This document shows, piece after piece, positions 34,456 to 43,181 of a stretch of 64,000 nt of DNA (the stretch's first letter is position 1; the number at the start of each line of letters is the position of its first letter). Location of the stretch: positions 155,289 to 219,288 of the forward strand of contig NZ_JABEBY010000001.1 of the NCBI RefSeq assembly GCF_046719765.1, read 5' to 3'. Source of the stretch: Halonotius sp046719765. Lineage in GTDB: Archaea > Halobacteriota > Halobacteria > Halobacteriales > Haloferacaceae. The notes below the pieces were generated by a model. That model was not told the origin of the DNA. It saw only the letters and a list, made by a program, of their open reading frames with translations, and ran no database searches. Both the position numbers and the translations under genes were made by a program.

Positions 34456-36567
34456 CTACCGATTCTCTTCGAGCCACTCCAGGGCAGGCGCAAGCTCCGT
34501 CTGCGGCGGCGAGCAGGTGAACGACTCGCAGGCATACACCGTCGGCTCGCCGTCGGCGGCGTCGCGGTCAGCCCAAACCGGCGGCGCGCCCTCCAGTCCG
34601 AGTTCGTCGAGCCAGCCTTGCAGACCATCTTCGGTTGGTGGCCGGCGGGCGAGCACGACGCCCGGCAGATACCGATCCGCCAGCGTCGCCCGCCAGTCGT
34701 CGGGCAGTGCGTCAGCGGCGATGGTAAGTTCCGCGCCACCGTTGGTGTAGCGGTCGGCCGCCAGCGTCAGCGAGACGTGTTGGAGGGGGTTGCCGGTGAT
34801 CCGGTCGGCGTGTGTCGCCAGTACGTCGCCGGCGATCTCCCGATAGTCGGCGTCGGCGACGAAGCCATCGAGCACACACAGCAGATCGACGGTCGCCCCG
34901 AGACTCGACGGCGTCGAGCTATCGGTGAGTTCCTGTGGGCGGGTGACGAGTTCCTCGCCGCTTTCGGGCGTGAAGTAGATCGTACCGTCGTCGGCGTCGT
35001 AGAACTCCGCAACGATGGTGTCGGCGAGTTCGAGGGCGATGCCGAGCGGGTCGGGATCACCGGTCGCCTGATAGAGGTCAAACGCCCCACGGGCGAGGAA
35101 GGCGTAATCCGCCAGATACCCCTCGCCGGCGGCCTCGCCGTCGATAAACCGCCGCTGGAGGCGGCCGGCGTCGGCGTCGAACAGATGGTCGGTGACGAAA
35201 TCGAGTGCCTCGCGTGCCGGTTCGGCGTAGTCGGGGTCGAGAACCCGCGCAGCCTGTGCGTACGCCGAGATCATCATCCCGTTCCAGCCGGCCAACACCT
35301 TCTCGTCGCGGGGTGGCCGGGTTCGCTCCTCGCGGGCCGCAAACAGCGTCTCGCGGGCAGCGTCGAGTTCGGCTTCGACCTCCGCGGCTTCGAGGTCGTG
35401 CTCGTCGGCCAGTTCGTCGACGGTCGCCGAGACGTTCAACACGGTCGTTCCGCGCTCGAAGTTGCCCGAGTCGGTGACACCGTACCGCTCGCAAAACAGC
35501 GTCGCCGCCGGGTCGTCAAGCAGGTCGTGAACCTCCTCGGGCGTCCAGACGTAGAACGTTCCTTCCTCGTCGCCGCTGCGGGCATCGAGCGTGCTGAAGA
35601 AGCCGCCGTCGGGGTGGGTGAGTTCGCGGTCGACAAAGGCGAGCGTCTCGTCGACGACCTCAGCATACCGCGCGTTGTCGGTCACCTGCTCGCCGGCCAG
35701 ATACAGCGGCGGTAACCCGGCGTTGTCGTACAGCATCTTTTCGAAGTGGGGTACCGTCCACTCCCGATCGGTTGCATACCGGTGGAAGCCGCCACCGAGG
35801 TGGTCGTACAGCCCGCCCGCCGCCATCGCATCAAGGGTCGTCGTCGCCGCGGTGAGGGCGTCGCTGCTGCCGCTGCGGCTCGCCGCGCGCAACAGGAGGT
35901 CGATCCGGCCCGGCTGGGGGAATTTTGGGCCATCCGATCCGAAACCGCCGTACTCGTCGTCGACCGAGCGCAGCGCGGTGCGCACCGCACTATCGAGGGC
36001 GTCGTCGCCGGGCACGTCGCCGTCACCGTCGTGGGTCGGGGTCTCGTACTTGTCGCGTGCGGTGTCGGTCCACTGCTCGGCGCGCTGTTGCATCTCCGCG
36101 CGGTCGTCGGGATCACTCCAGGAGTCGCTGATCTTGTCGAGCAAATCCAGAAACCCTGGCATCCCCCCCTGCGGTTCCTTCGGGAAGTAGGTGCCAATGT
36201 AGAACGGTTTGCCGTCGGGGGTGAGCCACGCCGACAGCGGCCAGCCACCGCGGCCGGTGACCCGCTGACAGATCGTCATATAGATGCTGTCGATGTCGGG
36301 GCGTTCCTCGCGGTCAACTTTGATCGGCACAAAGTTCTCGTTGAGCCGCTGGGCGACAGCCTCGTCCTCGAAGCTCTCCTCCTCCATGACGTGACACCAA
36401 TGGCAGGCGGAGTAGCCGATCGACAGAAAGATCGGCTTGTTTTGTTCCGTGGCTGCCGCCAAGGCAGTCTCGTCCCACGGCTGCCAGTTGACGGGGTTGT
36501 CCTCGTGTTGGCTGAGATAGGGGCTACCCTCCGCGGCCAGTCGGTTACGACGCAGTGGATCGGTCAT
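34456..36567 (-). CDS. DUF255 thioredoxin-domain protein (YyaL/spermatogenesis-associated protein 20 family)
   Basis: A 703-residue cytosolic protein. The N-terminal thioredoxin-like domain has the motif GYSACHWCHVMEEESF with a CHWC redox pair at about residues 50-60. It is followed by a long (alpha/alpha)6-barrel region like N-acylglucosamine 2-epimerases (RGGWPLSAWLTPDGKPFYIG; HEKAGWNGMM-type block EKVLAGWNGMMISAYAQA). Full-length for the family. Its biochemical role is unsettled; both thiol and sugar/nucleotide functions have been suggested. Start at 36567 (MTDPLRRNRLAAEGSPYLSQ). Confidence 0.93.
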   Translation of the reverse strand: MTDPLRRNRLAAEGSPYLSQHEDNPVNWQPWDETALAAATEQNKPIFLSIGYSACHWCHVMEEESFEDEAVAQRLNENFVPIKVDREERPDIDSIYMTICQRVTGRGGWPLSAWLTPDGKPFYIGTYFPKEPQGGMPGFLDLLDKISDSWSDPDDRAEMQQRAEQWTDTARDKYETPTHDGDGDVPGDDALDSAVRTALRSVDDEYGGFGSDGPKFPQPGRIDLLLRAASRSGSSDALTAATTTLDAMAAGGLYDHLGGGFHRYATDREWTVPHFEKMLYDNAGLPPLYLAGEQVTDNARYAEVVDETLAFVDRELTHPDGGFFSTLDARSGDEEGTFYVWTPEEVHDLLDDPAATLFCERYGVTDSGNFERGTTVLNVSATVDELADEHDLEAAEVEAELDAARETLFAAREERTRPPRDEKVLAGWNGMMISAYAQAARVLDPDYAEPAREALDFVTDHLFDADAGRLQRRFIDGEAAGEGYLADYAFLARGAFDLYQATGDPDPLGIALELADTIVAEFYDADDGTIYFTPESGEELVTRPQELTDSSTPSSLGATVDLLCVLDGFVADADYREIAGDVLATHADRITGNPLQHVSLTLAADRYTNGGAELTIAADALPDDWRATLADRYLPGVVLARRPPTEDGLQGWLDELGLEGAPPVWADRDAADGEPTVYACESFTCSPPQTELAPALEWLEENR

Positions 36568-36636
36568 GGCTCTCCGTCGGCGCGGCGGACGCAAAAAAGA
36601 TCGGTGTCATCGCCAGCAACGTGAAACCGTCCTCGG

Positions 36637-37122
36637 TTAGCCGGTGGGTTGGGTAGTCGTCTGGTTTGCTGCCTGGGCCTGCTGTTCTTGCAGCTCTTCG
36701 AACTGGTCGGGACTGGTGATGCCAGCGACCATATCGACGTTCATGTAATCCAGGAGCGCGCTTTCCGACCCCGAGACGAGCAGCAGCGGCGAGCCGCCTG
36801 GCGGTGTGATCGAATCCTCAACGGTCAGCCCGAGTGATTCGGCCTCCGTGGTCGCACTCTCGACCAGCTCGTCGTTGAGCTCGGTTTGGAGCTCGGAGAT
36901 CTGTTGGCTCGCCGCCTGTCGGGAGATGCTGCCGTTCTGGAGCTCCTGGCTGAGCTGTTGGTTTTCCGCCTGTAGTTCGGCCTGTGCGTCCTCCGAGAGC
37001 TGGAGAAAGGCGGTGGCGCGTCGCTCCGAGCCGGGGGCCATACAGCCGGCGGCGGCCAACCCGAGGCCGACACCGCCGGCCGCAAGCAGTCGTCGTCTGC
37101 TAACCGAGGGGGTTTCAGTCAT
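36637..37122 (-). CDS. Tat lipoprotein with a glutamine-rich coiled coil
   Basis: A 161-residue protein. The signal is SRRRLLAAGGVGLGLAAAGC, twin-arginine with lipobox. After ATAFLQLSEDAQAELQAE a heptad-like, Q/E/L-rich coiled coil runs to about residue 95 (QQLSQELQNGSISRQAASQQ), then a short globular end (LLLVSGSESALLDYMNV) and a QAQAANQTTTQPT tail. It probably sits on the cell surface and dimerises. I do not recognise the family. The open frame upstream of 37122 is disregarded because the signal starts here. Confidence 0.8.
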   Translation of the reverse strand: MTETPSVSRRRLLAAGGVGLGLAAAGCMAPGSERRATAFLQLSEDAQAELQAENQQLSQELQNGSISRQAASQQISELQTELNDELVESATTEAESLGLTVEDSITPPGGSPLLLVSGSESALLDYMNVDMVAGITSPDQFEELQEQQAQAANQTTTQPTG

Positions 37123-37241
37123 ACACCTGTCGGCTACCAACACCATACATAAAACCACACTGATCGACTGCGCACGCCGAATCGGGATGAGAGCATCCCA
37201 CAGCACCCCCTTTGATTACTGCGCCCGCCTGAGGGCACGGT

Positions 37242-37544
37242 ATGGAACCAGCCGAACCACCGCCCGAGGATCCGGCCGCCGCCAGCGACGCGTTGGCCGC
37301 CCACCTCACCGCCACCGCCGAGCGGCCGATCCCGCCGGCAACCAACCGCTGGCTCGGGGAGGCCGAAGCGGTCGCGCGGGATGCCGCCAGCGACGACATC
37401 GATCCGGCGACCAGACGACAGCGAGTCCAGCAGGTCGCCGCGCTGTTGGCCGAGGCCGAATCGACCGGCGACGAGACCGCAGACGAGCATATCGCCAGTG
37501 CTCGATCCTGCTGTCAGGTGGTTCTTGACGGGTCGCCCGGGTGA
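37242..37544 (+). CDS. Small haloarchaeal helical protein of unknown function
   Basis: A 100-residue acidic protein, almost entirely helical by pattern: AASDALAAHLTATAERPIPP, TNRWLGEAEAVARDAASDDI, RRQRVQQVAALLAEAESTGD, ADEHIASARSCCQVVL. No motif, signal or membrane helix. Similar short proteins occur across haloarchaea but have no known role. It converges with the next gene, whose stop is one base away. Confidence 0.72.
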   Translation: MEPAEPPPEDPAAASDALAAHLTATAERPIPPATNRWLGEAEAVARDAASDDIDPATRRQRVQQVAALLAEAESTGDETADEHIASARSCCQVVLDGSPG

Positions 37545-37545
37545 G

Positions 37546-38277
37546 TTAGTCGGCCTGACCGCAGGCGTCGAGCAGATCGAGAAGCGTCTCACGAGCCGCT
37601 GTCGGGTCGATCGTCTCGGCAACGGCGTCGACAACGGCGGGTGGCCCGCTGTCGGGTGGCCCCGCGGGGACACCGCCGCCGGCAACGTGGTAGTCGCCGG
37701 CAGCCGCCCAGATACCGACCATCGCGGTGATCGGCACCGCAAGCAGTGCGGTCGATCGGTCGTCGTCAGTGGCAGCGTCGCTGTCGGCGTCGGCAGTGGT
37801 TGCATCGCTGTCGGCGTTGTCAGTGATCGCATCGCTGTCGGCGTCGGCAGCAGCCGGGGTATCGCCGTCATCGGCAACCTGTATCGACCGCCGAACCAAC
37901 CCGCCGTAGGTGACGATCTGTCCCGTCGCCTCGCCGATCGCTCGCTCGCGTCGATCACGTTCGGCGACCTGCTCGATGCCGCGATCGGCGAGCCGATCGG
38001 TGAAGCCGTCAGCGGCCTTCCGTCGCACCAGCTGTGTCAACATCGCGTTCGGCTCACGCCGCGGCTCCAGCCGGATGCGACTCACAAAAAAGAACTGCCA
38101 GGGGTGATCGCAGCCGGTTTCGGCACGAATCCGCGCTCTGGCCTCGGTCTCCTCGAAGACGACGGTATGGGTGTAGACGGTGACAATCGGGGTCGAAAAC
38201 GCTTTCTCGATGGTTGCGTCGGTCTCCCGCCAGCCGGCCAGTCGCTCGCTCGGAACGGCCGGCCGGGGAACGTCCAT
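37546..38277 (-). CDS. Haloarchaeal hypothetical protein with Asp/Ala repeat linker
   Basis: A 243-residue cytosolic protein. Residues 1-135 appear folded (WRETDATIEKAFSTPIVTVY, HPWQFFFVSRIRLEP, KAADGFTDRLADRGIEQVAE). Residues 140-170 are a repeat-grown linker of ADSDA(I/T/A)TD units. The C-terminal part (LLAVPITAMVGIWAAAGDYH) is mildly hydrophobic but short. Its start codon directly follows the stop of tfs with no gap, so the two genes are one transcription unit. Function unknown. Confidence 0.75.
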   Translation of the reverse strand: MDVPRPAVPSERLAGWRETDATIEKAFSTPIVTVYTHTVVFEETEARARIRAETGCDHPWQFFFVSRIRLEPRREPNAMLTQLVRRKAADGFTDRLADRGIEQVAERDRRERAIGEATGQIVTYGGLVRRSIQVADDGDTPAAADADSDAITDNADSDATTADADSDAATDDDRSTALLAVPITAMVGIWAAAGDYHVAGGGVPAGPPDSGPPAVVDAVAETIDPTAARETLLDLLDACGQAD

Positions 38278-38598
38278 CTAGTGGTCGTCCTCGCGCCACT
38301 TGTGTTCACACTCGGTACAGACGAAAAACCGGGTCTCGCTCTCGTCGGCCGCCCGGATCTGCTGCATATACCAGTAGGCGCGGTCGTTGTCACACTCCGG
38401 GCAGGCCGCCGTCGTCGTCGGCAGCCCCTTGTCCTCGGCGTCGCTGACGTCGACGATCTCGGTTTCCTCTTGGCCCTGTGTGGTCGTCATCGCGGCCTCC
38501 GCGGCCTCATCGCGCAGTTTCGTGAAGCCGCAGGCATCACAGACCCATTCGTCGCCCTCCGTTTTCATCATCGAACCGCAGTCGTCACAGAACTCCAT
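38278..38598 (-). CDS. tfs: Transcription factor S (TFIIS-like, archaeal TFS)
   Basis: A 106-residue two-zinc-ribbon protein. N-ribbon: MEFCDDCGSMM ... WVCDACGF; C-ribbon: CPECDNDRAYWYMQQIRAAD then TRFFVCTECEHKW. The RAADE sequence carries the two acidic residues (DE) that enter the RNA polymerase secondary channel and drive cleavage of backtracked RNA, so this copy should be an active cleavage factor. Leaderless promoter upstream. Followed immediately by the unknown gene at 37546-38277. Confidence 0.95.
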   Translation of the reverse strand: MEFCDDCGSMMKTEGDEWVCDACGFTKLRDEAAEAAMTTTQGQEETEIVDVSDAEDKGLPTTTAACPECDNDRAYWYMQQIRAADESETRFFVCTECEHKWREDDH

Positions 38599-38620
38599 TA
38601 GCGGGTCGAAGTCCGTTGTC

Positions 38621-38633
38621 GTATTTAAATAAC
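38621..38633 (-). promoter_or_regulatory. TATA box of tfs
   Basis: Minus-strand GTTATTTAAATAC, centred 28-29 bp upstream of the tfs ATG at 38598. Near-consensus haloarchaeal TATA element. Confidence 0.6.
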
Positions 38634-38659
38634 TGGGTTCAGCTGGGTTGGGAAGGAGT

Positions 38660-38914
38660 TCAGGCGTCGCCGTCGGACTGGCCGGGTTCGCCGACCGCTT
38701 CGATGGGAACGACGTTGTGCAACTCGGTCGTGAGGTCGTCCGCTGAGGCGAAGCTGTCAGGGCCGGTCTCGCCGATAAGCTCGCCGAGATCCGCCTCGCC
38801 GTCGGCCAGTATGAGCGTGGTATCGTCGAACGCCGCGGCGGCTGCCTCCCGGTCGACCGGGTATTCGATCTCGCTGAGGACGGACGTGACGCGGGCGATT
38901 TTTACATCTGCCAT
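38660..38914 (-). CDS. DUF5789 family protein
   Basis: An 84-residue acidic protein matching a conserved haloarchaeal family: MADVKIARVTSVLSEIEYPV, TLILADGEADLGELI, DDLTTELHNVVPIEAVGEPG. The start at 38914 is the family N-terminus; the open frame above it runs through the promoter region of the divergent DUF5797 gene. No function is known. Distance to tfs (61 bp) leaves room for the tfs promoter. Confidence 0.88.
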   Translation of the reverse strand: MADVKIARVTSVLSEIEYPVDREAAAAAFDDTTLILADGEADLGELIGETGPDSFASADDLTTELHNVVPIEAVGEPGQSDGDA

Positions 38915-39022
38915 AGCATGTGGTTCGGTCTCAGTAGGCTTAGTCGCTCCCCTCCGTTCTGCGTTCGGAACACGACAGCCGAAACCCGGAACCCAGAAAG
39001 GGGCCGACTCGAAAGTGGGAGT

Positions 39023-39538
39023 ATGAGCCTCACCGATGAGGAACTGGCCCGACTGGAGGATGTCGTCGAGCTCCAGCCGACGAAAAACAGCGAACTCCAG
39101 GAACGCTGGGGGGTCGACAGCGGCAGCGAGGTACACCAGTATCTCGAAGGCCACCTCAAGGACTACTACTACCGTGACGACGACAGCCTGATCCGATCGA
39201 CGCCGGAGGCCGTCGAGCTCACCGGCGTCGAGCCGGGGGTCGAACCGCCGGGCGAAGATGCAGATGCCGACGCGACGCCGGGATCGATCCGGCTCTCGCC
39301 GCTGGAGGCGAAGGTCTTCGAGACCGTTGCCGGCCCCGAGGAGCGATCCGAAAGCGTTGTCAGCGTGCTCAACGGGCTACGGGAGGCGTTCGATATCGAC
39401 CCGGATGTCGACGACGTGCGGGCGGCCCTCCAGCGACTGAAACGGATCGGCGTCGTCGAGGTTCGCTACCGGGCGGTGCCGACGTTTCGCGCCTGTGTCG
39501 ACCGCGACGAGGTTCGCGTCACGATAACCGAGGCGTGA
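39023..39538 (+). CDS. DUF5797 family protein, winged-helix-like
   Basis: A 171-residue protein. The first 60 residues (EELARLEDVVELQPTKNSEL, GSEVHQYLEGHLKDYYYRDD) and the last 80 (IRLSPLEAKVFETVAGPEER, VRAALQRLKRIGVVEVRYRA) each look like a small winged helix, separated by an acidic linker. This is the haloarchaeal DUF5797 layout; a DNA-binding role is plausible but unproven. Start at 39023 after GGGAGT. Convergent with DUF5787 one base away. Confidence 0.86.
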   Translation: MSLTDEELARLEDVVELQPTKNSELQERWGVDSGSEVHQYLEGHLKDYYYRDDDSLIRSTPEAVELTGVEPGVEPPGEDADADATPGSIRLSPLEAKVFETVAGPEERSESVVSVLNGLREAFDIDPDVDDVRAALQRLKRIGVVEVRYRAVPTFRACVDRDEVRVTITEA

Positions 39539-39539
39539 G

Positions 39540-40520
39540 CTACCGATTGCGGTCGGCGCGGCGCGCCAACAGCTGTCGGATCCCGGCACCGGGGCCGCCC
39601 TCAATCGGCCATCCCTTCGTGCGCCAGGCCGGTGGCTCAGGCTCGAACGCCGAACATGACGCGCTGCACTCCGCAGTCGACTGCCGACAGTCCTTGGCGG
39701 CACACCACGGCCCCATGAGTCGCCCATCGCGTCGAAGCTGAAAGTGTCGACAGTCGGGTCGCATCGTTGCCTGATAGTTCCGCCAGCCGCGGCCGTAGGC
39801 CCGCTCAGCGAGTTCGAGTTGGCGTGACGCCCGGTACTCGCTGCTGTGTGTCGGTGTCAGCCCGGTTGGATGCCACGCGACACTCGCCCCGTCGCCGTCG
39901 ACACCGCCGGTGAAATCCGTTGTGAGTATACCTGCCTCCACCGGGAGCGTTTCGAGCAAGGCTGGCTCGACTGTCTCACCGGTTTCGGCGGTGGCAACCC
40001 ACACCTCGTCGGCGAGGCCGACATCGACATCGTGGCTGAGCTGGTCAGCGAGCCGATCGGCCGCCGAGGCGTCGAGATCCGGCTTGTTCTCGATGGCGAT
40101 CAGCCGCTGCACCCAGTCGGGATAGGCGGCGATCCGCTTGATCTCGATGTGGTTACCCTCACGGCGCGTCTCAACGATTCCGCGGTCGGCGGCGCGGTGG
40201 ACGGCCTCGCGGACGTATCGCCACGGGTAGTCGGGTTCGGGCAGCGCGTCGCGGTACCACGCCCATTCGGCAGGCGCGTTGCGGACGACATGCAAGAGGT
40301 CGGAATCGAGTTCGTCGTCACCGAAGGCAGCGCGGGCGCGAAGCCCCGCCGGGTCGCACTCGACGACGACGGTATCCCAGCGTCGCTGCTGGGTGCCGAG
40401 TTGGCGGGCGACGATATGGGCTGTTTGGTCGGTGTCGCCGCCGGGCGGCCAGGCGAGTTCCGCCCACCGACAGACACACAGCTCGTAGCGAAACTCCGAG
40501 TCGGCGGCGGGATGGGACAC
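39540..40520 (-). CDS. DUF5787 family protein
   Basis: A 326-residue protein of a haloarchaeal family. Visible blocks: ELCVCRWAELAWPPGG at the start, VVVECDPAGLRARAAFG, IEIKRIAAYPDWVQRLIAIE-NKPDLDAS in the centre (an endonuclease-like E-x-K with acidic residues) and a Cys-rich C-terminus MRPDCRHFQL, WCAAKDCRQSTAECSASCSA. The IENKPDL core and the terminal four-plus cysteines recall restriction-endonuclease-like folds with an iron-sulfur or zinc end as in Cas4/AddB nucleases; this is my inference. Starts eight bases after the Nudix gene. Confidence 0.85.
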   Translation of the reverse strand: MSHPAADSEFRYELCVCRWAELAWPPGGDTDQTAHIVARQLGTQQRRWDTVVVECDPAGLRARAAFGDDELDSDLLHVVRNAPAEWAWYRDALPEPDYPWRYVREAVHRAADRGIVETRREGNHIEIKRIAAYPDWVQRLIAIENKPDLDASAADRLADQLSHDVDVGLADEVWVATAETGETVEPALLETLPVEAGILTTDFTGGVDGDGASVAWHPTGLTPTHSSEYRASRQLELAERAYGRGWRNYQATMRPDCRHFQLRRDGRLMGPWCAAKDCRQSTAECSASCSAFEPEPPAWRTKGWPIEGGPGAGIRQLLARRADRNR

Positions 40521-40528
40521 GGCCCGGC

Positions 40529-40972
40529 TTAGATGTAGTCGCCCTCCTCTTCGAGGCGTTCATCGAGGAAGGCGTCGGCCTGTTCAAGGATCTCTCGTGG
40601 CCCATCCTGGGTGATCGTGTTGAGCGCCTGCTCGTAATCGCGCCACTGGAGGTCGCGGTGCTCCGTCGAGATCTCCGCGCTCGCCTCGAATGAGTGAGCG
40701 ATAAACAGATGCACCGTCTTGTGGATCGTGTCGCCGCTGGCCTGAAACACGTAGTCGTAATCCTCGCGGAAGCCGTTGATGAGTCGAAACTCCTCGATGC
40801 CGGCCTCCTCCTCTACCTCTCGGATCGCGGTTTGCTGAAGCTCCTCGTCTCCTTCGACCCCGCCTTTGGGGAACTCCCAGTCCCCCGGTCGGCTTTTGAG
40901 GAGCAAATACTCCCGGCAGCCACGGGTGTCGCGGAAGAGGATCGCCCCAGCACTGGTTGCCTCAACCGTCAT
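40529..40972 (-). CDS. Nudix hydrolase (diadenosine tetraphosphatase-like)
   Basis: A 147-residue Nudix protein. The full Nudix box is present in GGVEGDEELQQTAIREVEEE-AGI (GX5EX7REVXEEXG). The N-terminus SAGAILFRDTRGCREYLLLK and FPKGGVE pattern are those of asymmetric Ap4A hydrolases and bis(5'-nucleosyl)-tetraphosphatases, which clear alarmone-like dinucleotides. Start at 40972 (MTVEATSAGAILF); the earlier frame is non-coding and crosses the divergent S10-like gene. Operon with DUF5787. Confidence 0.92.
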   Translation of the reverse strand: MTVEATSAGAILFRDTRGCREYLLLKSRPGDWEFPKGGVEGDEELQQTAIREVEEEAGIEEFRLINGFREDYDYVFQASGDTIHKTVHLFIAHSFEASAEISTEHRDLQWRDYEQALNTITQDGPREILEQADAFLDERLEEEGDYI

Positions 40973-41138
40973 TGGCGACTCTAATGATGGCCCACCGTAA
41001 GAGGGTATCGGAGGCCGTGGTGCCGCGATCGATCCACCGCAGGGGGTCGACGGCGACCGCTGTGACACCCGGTGAGAGGTGATCCCACGCCGGGAGCCGG
41101 TAGACGGGCTTTTGGTGCTTGCCGCCCCAGCGAGGGGT

Positions 41139-41465
41139 ATGACCTTCGTCACCAAGCTCACCTTCCAATCCGGGGATCGGGCCGTCCTGACCGAGACGGT
41201 TGATGAGCTGAAGGCACTCGTTGAACGCAAAGGCGGGCAGTGTAAGGGGCCGCATACCTCGCCGGAAAATCGGCTCAGCGTCCCACAGTATCAGACGCTC
41301 CAGCCCGGCGACAGCTTCGATCCCTGGAGCTACAGCGTCTACGAACGCCGGCTCGACATCCACGGCGCGGAACACATCGCCAACGAGATCGGCCACATGG
41401 AGTTTCCTGACTCGATCCACGTCGAGATCGAGGTCGAACAGCAACAGCCTCTCGGCGGCAACTAG
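41139..41465 (+). CDS. uS10/mL48-family ribosomal protein paralogue
   Basis: A 108-residue protein with the S10 alpha/beta fold pattern: TFVTKLTFQSGDRAVLTETV, KGGQCKGPHTSPENRLSVPQ, SYSVYERRLDIHGAEHIANE and a final strand SIHVEIEVEQQQP. It differs from the canonical archaeal uS10, which is basic and lies next to EF-1alpha; this copy is acidic and stands alone. Such second copies are known in haloarchaea but without assigned role. GAGGGG ends two bases before the ATG, very close for a ribosome site. Confidence 0.85.
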   Translation: MTFVTKLTFQSGDRAVLTETVDELKALVERKGGQCKGPHTSPENRLSVPQYQTLQPGDSFDPWSYSVYERRLDIHGAEHIANEIGHMEFPDSIHVEIEVEQQQPLGGN

Positions 41466-41540
41466 CTCGGCTCGGAGCGGACACGGAGGTGTTGATTGAC
41501 TGCAAAAAGATTCACTTTGCGGAGCCTGGTAGAGCGTTGT

Positions 41541-41837
41541 ATGATGGAGCCGCCGTCCGATGAAGGCCCCTTCGAGTTCGATCCTGAGGTCGTCGACGTG
41601 GCCGATGAGCTAGCCGAGGCGTTCATCCTCGAAGAGGTCGATCCGGCACTGCTGGATAGCCTGGAACAGGAGTATCTTGAGCTGTTGGCACAGCAATCGC
41701 CGGAGAACCTCCAGATGGATGTTCCGGAGCCGGTGTTGGCCGCGGCGATCCAGGTGGCCGCGATGATCGCCGGCCGGATAGAGGCCGCCGAAACCCGGAA
41801 TATGGGTCGACCGTCGCGGATCCCGTACTCACAGTAA
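41541..41837 (+). CDS. Small haloarchaeal hypothetical protein
   Basis: A 98-residue acidic helical protein (FEFDPEVVDVADELAEAFIL, LLDSLEQEYLELLAQQSPEN, PVLAAAIQVAAMIAGRIEAA). Start at 41541 or the next ATG at 41544 is preferred because an A-rich TATA-like patch (AAAAAGATT, about 41510-41518) lies 27 bp upstream; the open frame to 41496 crosses it. No motif; function unknown. Confidence 0.75.
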   Translation: MMEPPSDEGPFEFDPEVVDVADELAEAFILEEVDPALLDSLEQEYLELLAQQSPENLQMDVPEPVLAAAIQVAAMIAGRIEAAETRNMGRPSRIPYSQ

Positions 41838-41888
41838 CGCTACACCACGGTCGCGGCATTTTATCCCTCCCGTCACCATCTCGTCGGT

Positions 41889-43172
41889 ATGCCCGAACCC
41901 GATCTCGCCGACACCGACCGCGATCTTCGCCGCGAGCTCCACCGCCATCCCGAGCCGGCGTGGTGTGAGTTCTACACGACAGCCCGCCTGATCGACGAAC
42001 TCGAACAGCGAGCGATCGACGAGCTCCACTACGGAGCCGAGATCCACGGCGACGCCCGACGCAATGTTCCCGACGACGCGACGCTGACCGAGTGGCGCGA
42101 GCGGGCCCGCGAGGCGGGCACACCCGACGCCGTCCTCGACCATATCGGCGAGGGCTACACCGGCGCGGTCGCCATCGTCGACCGCGGCGACGGCCCAACC
42201 GTCGCGCTCCGCGTCGACATCGACGCGTTGCCGATCACCGAAGCCGAGAGCGACGACCACCACCCCGCGGCCGCGGGCTTTCGCTCGACAAACGAGGGCT
42301 ACATGCACGCCTGCGGCCACGACGCCCACGCAACTATCGGCCTCGGCGTCCTTGATCGGGTGCTCGACAGCGATTTCGCGGGGGCGTTCAAGCTCATCTT
42401 CCAGCCCGCAGAGGAGACGATCGCGGGCGGGCAATCCATCGCCGAATCGGGCGTTCTCGACGATGTTGACTCCTTCCTCGCGCTCCACATCGGCCTCGAT
42501 CACCCCTCCGGCGAGGTCGTCGCCGGCATCGACGAGTTTCTCGCTGTCCGGCAGTTTGAGGCGACCTTCGAGGGCGACTCGGCCCACGCCGGCGCGCGAC
42601 CCGAGGACGGCGACAACGCGGTGCAGGCGATGGCCGCCGCGGTGCAAAATCTCTACGGGATTCCGCGCAACTCGGCGGGCGGCACCCGCGTCAACGCCGG
42701 CCGCGTCGGTGGCGGCACCGCGAGCAACATCGTCCCCGAGGAGGCGTTTATCGACGGCGAGGTTCGCGGCGAGACGACCGCCCTGATGGAGTACATGTGG
42801 GATCGCGCCGAGAACGTCTTCAGCGGCGCGGCAACGATGCACAACTGCGCGGTCGACATCGAGCGACTGGGCGACGCACCGAGTGCCCACAGCGACGCCG
42901 CGCTCGTCGATGTCGTCGACCGCGTTGCCCGGCGCACCGCCGGCGTCGACCACGTCGTCGACCACGACAGCCTCGGCGGCAGCGAGGACGCAACCTACCT
43001 GATGCAGCGTGTCCAACAACAGGGCGGACTGGCGGCCTACGTCGGCGTCGGCACCGATCATCCGGGCGGCCACCACACGCCAACGTTCGATGTCGACGAG
43101 CGTGATATCGCCGTCGGGATCGACCTGCTGGCCGGCGTTGTCGTCGATCTCGCCGCTGACGAGACCGAATAG
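41889..43172 (+). CDS. M20-family metallo-amidohydrolase (AbgB/HipO type)
   Basis: A 427-residue M20 peptidase. Zinc ligands are visible in YMHACGHDAHATIGLG near residue 140, the catalytic Glu pair in FQPAEETIAGG, HIGLDHPSG, and the C-terminal TDHPGGHHTPTFD. Between them is a dimerisation domain (SAHAGARPEDGDNAV). The N-terminal portion is longer than usual (REAGTPDAVLDHIGEGYTG insert), as in p-aminobenzoyl-glutamate hydrolase AbgB relatives. It hydrolyses an N-acyl amino acid bond; exact substrate unknown. Convergent with the manganese exporter. Confidence 0.92.
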   Translation: MPEPDLADTDRDLRRELHRHPEPAWCEFYTTARLIDELEQRAIDELHYGAEIHGDARRNVPDDATLTEWRERAREAGTPDAVLDHIGEGYTGAVAIVDRGDGPTVALRVDIDALPITEAESDDHHPAAAGFRSTNEGYMHACGHDAHATIGLGVLDRVLDSDFAGAFKLIFQPAEETIAGGQSIAESGVLDDVDSFLALHIGLDHPSGEVVAGIDEFLAVRQFEATFEGDSAHAGARPEDGDNAVQAMAAAVQNLYGIPRNSAGGTRVNAGRVGGGTASNIVPEEAFIDGEVRGETTALMEYMWDRAENVFSGAATMHNCAVDIERLGDAPSAHSDAALVDVVDRVARRTAGVDHVVDHDSLGGSEDATYLMQRVQQQGGLAAYVGVGTDHPGGHHTPTFDVDERDIAVGIDLLAGVVVDLAADETE

Positions 43173-43181
43173 CTACGCCCG

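Noticed and set aside
38915..39154. 80-codon upstream extension of the DUF5789 gene
   Set aside because: It runs over the start and promoter of the divergent DUF5797 gene; the family N-terminus is MADVKIARV.
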